The notes below the pieces were generated by a model. It did not search any database, was not told where the DNA came from, and worked only from the letters and a program-made list of their open reading frames with translations. A program made the position numbers and the translations under genes. Shown piece by piece: positions 63,720 to 64,000 of a stretch of 64,000 nt of DNA. The DNA is from Theobroma cacao (lineage: Eukaryota; Streptophyta; Magnoliopsida; Malvales; Malvaceae): contig NC_030855.1 of NCBI RefSeq assembly GCF_000208745.1, positions 19,161,446-19,225,445 on the forward strand, in the 5' to 3' direction. Positions within the stretch are counted from its first letter, which is position 1; every line of letters starts with the position of its first letter.

Positions 63720-64000
63720 GAGGTGTGTGATGCACAGTCTGATGGCAGCAATCAAAGAATAAAGGCAAGGGTCAAGAATATAACTTAATTAATTTTAAGA
63801 AGATTTGCTGATCAAAACCAATTGGTCGAGACATAAATGTAGTCTTTTGACTAGAAGGCGCGCACATGGTTTTTTCTTGTTTAAAGACCCTTGTTTCTTG
63901 GCTTTAAGTGTTAGCGTGCTCTGCTCTTCCATTCTTTTCAAGTTTCCAAACCAATTGAAGGCTAAGACTATCAATTTGACATTTCTTGTTACAAAGGATT
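62463..64000. other. 3' flank of BGAL1 to window end
   Basis: I support no gene. It contains a run of 16 C at 63542-63557, rare in such AT-rich DNA, and a TA microsatellite at about 63687-63715. Confidence 0.45.

Noticed and set aside
1..64000. CRISPR arrays, bacterial operons, LTR retrotransposons or integrated viral sequence
   Set aside because: I saw none. Repeats here are eukaryotic microsatellites, MITE-like, hAT and LINE types, and no gag-pol or paired LTRs were recognised.

Overview
The window is nuclear DNA from a flowering plant. It is AT-rich, with GT-AG introns that sit where plant gene families carry them, plant-only families (an ABA receptor, a DUF26 secreted protein, plant-type GH35 beta-galactosidase) and LINE, hAT and MITE-like debris. 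Family content suggests a core eudicot, probably a rosid tree or shrub; I cannot name the species. Genes are ordinary plant chromosomal genes with no operon logic. I see no convincing undescribed biological system; the interest lies in gene duplication and decay and in transposon history.

Layout. 1-4851 (+): a full-looking ABCC8-type ABC transporter whose 5' end lies outside the window. 6388-11889 (+): a tandem copy of it that is dead (four premature stops, at least six frameshifts, broken Walker A). 13600-14178 (+): an intronless PYR/PYL-type abscisic acid receptor. 18046-19338 (-): a four-exon HAD phosphatase of the phosphate-starvation PS2/PECP1 type. 22193-24470 (-): its tandem copy with the same four exons but two premature stops and a lost catalytic Asp. 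Homology between these two copies extends into both flanks. A hAT relic sits in the 3' flank of the intact copy, and a non-autonomous hAT with a perfect 8-bp target duplication lies between the copies.

25682-29634 holds two LINE fragments, a younger plus-strand one nested inside an older minus-strand one, with an 11-bp target-site duplication. 31433-34379 (+): a seven-exon chloroplast-type mini-ribonuclease III. 37163-38095: a decayed hAT transposase gene. 38896-39624 (+): a single-exon secreted DUF26 (Gnk2-type) protein. About 39.8-55.6 kb is gene-poor, AT-rich DNA with microsatellites, a 67-bp tandem repeat and a MITE-like copy. 56036-62011 (+): a complete 19-exon beta-galactosidase (BGAL1-like, 843 aa) with signal peptide and C-terminal lectin domain. 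The rest is 3' flank.

The genes do not form a pathway. The mini-RNase III followed by BGAL1, in the same order as I remember in Arabidopsis, suggests conserved microsynteny stretched here by repeats.
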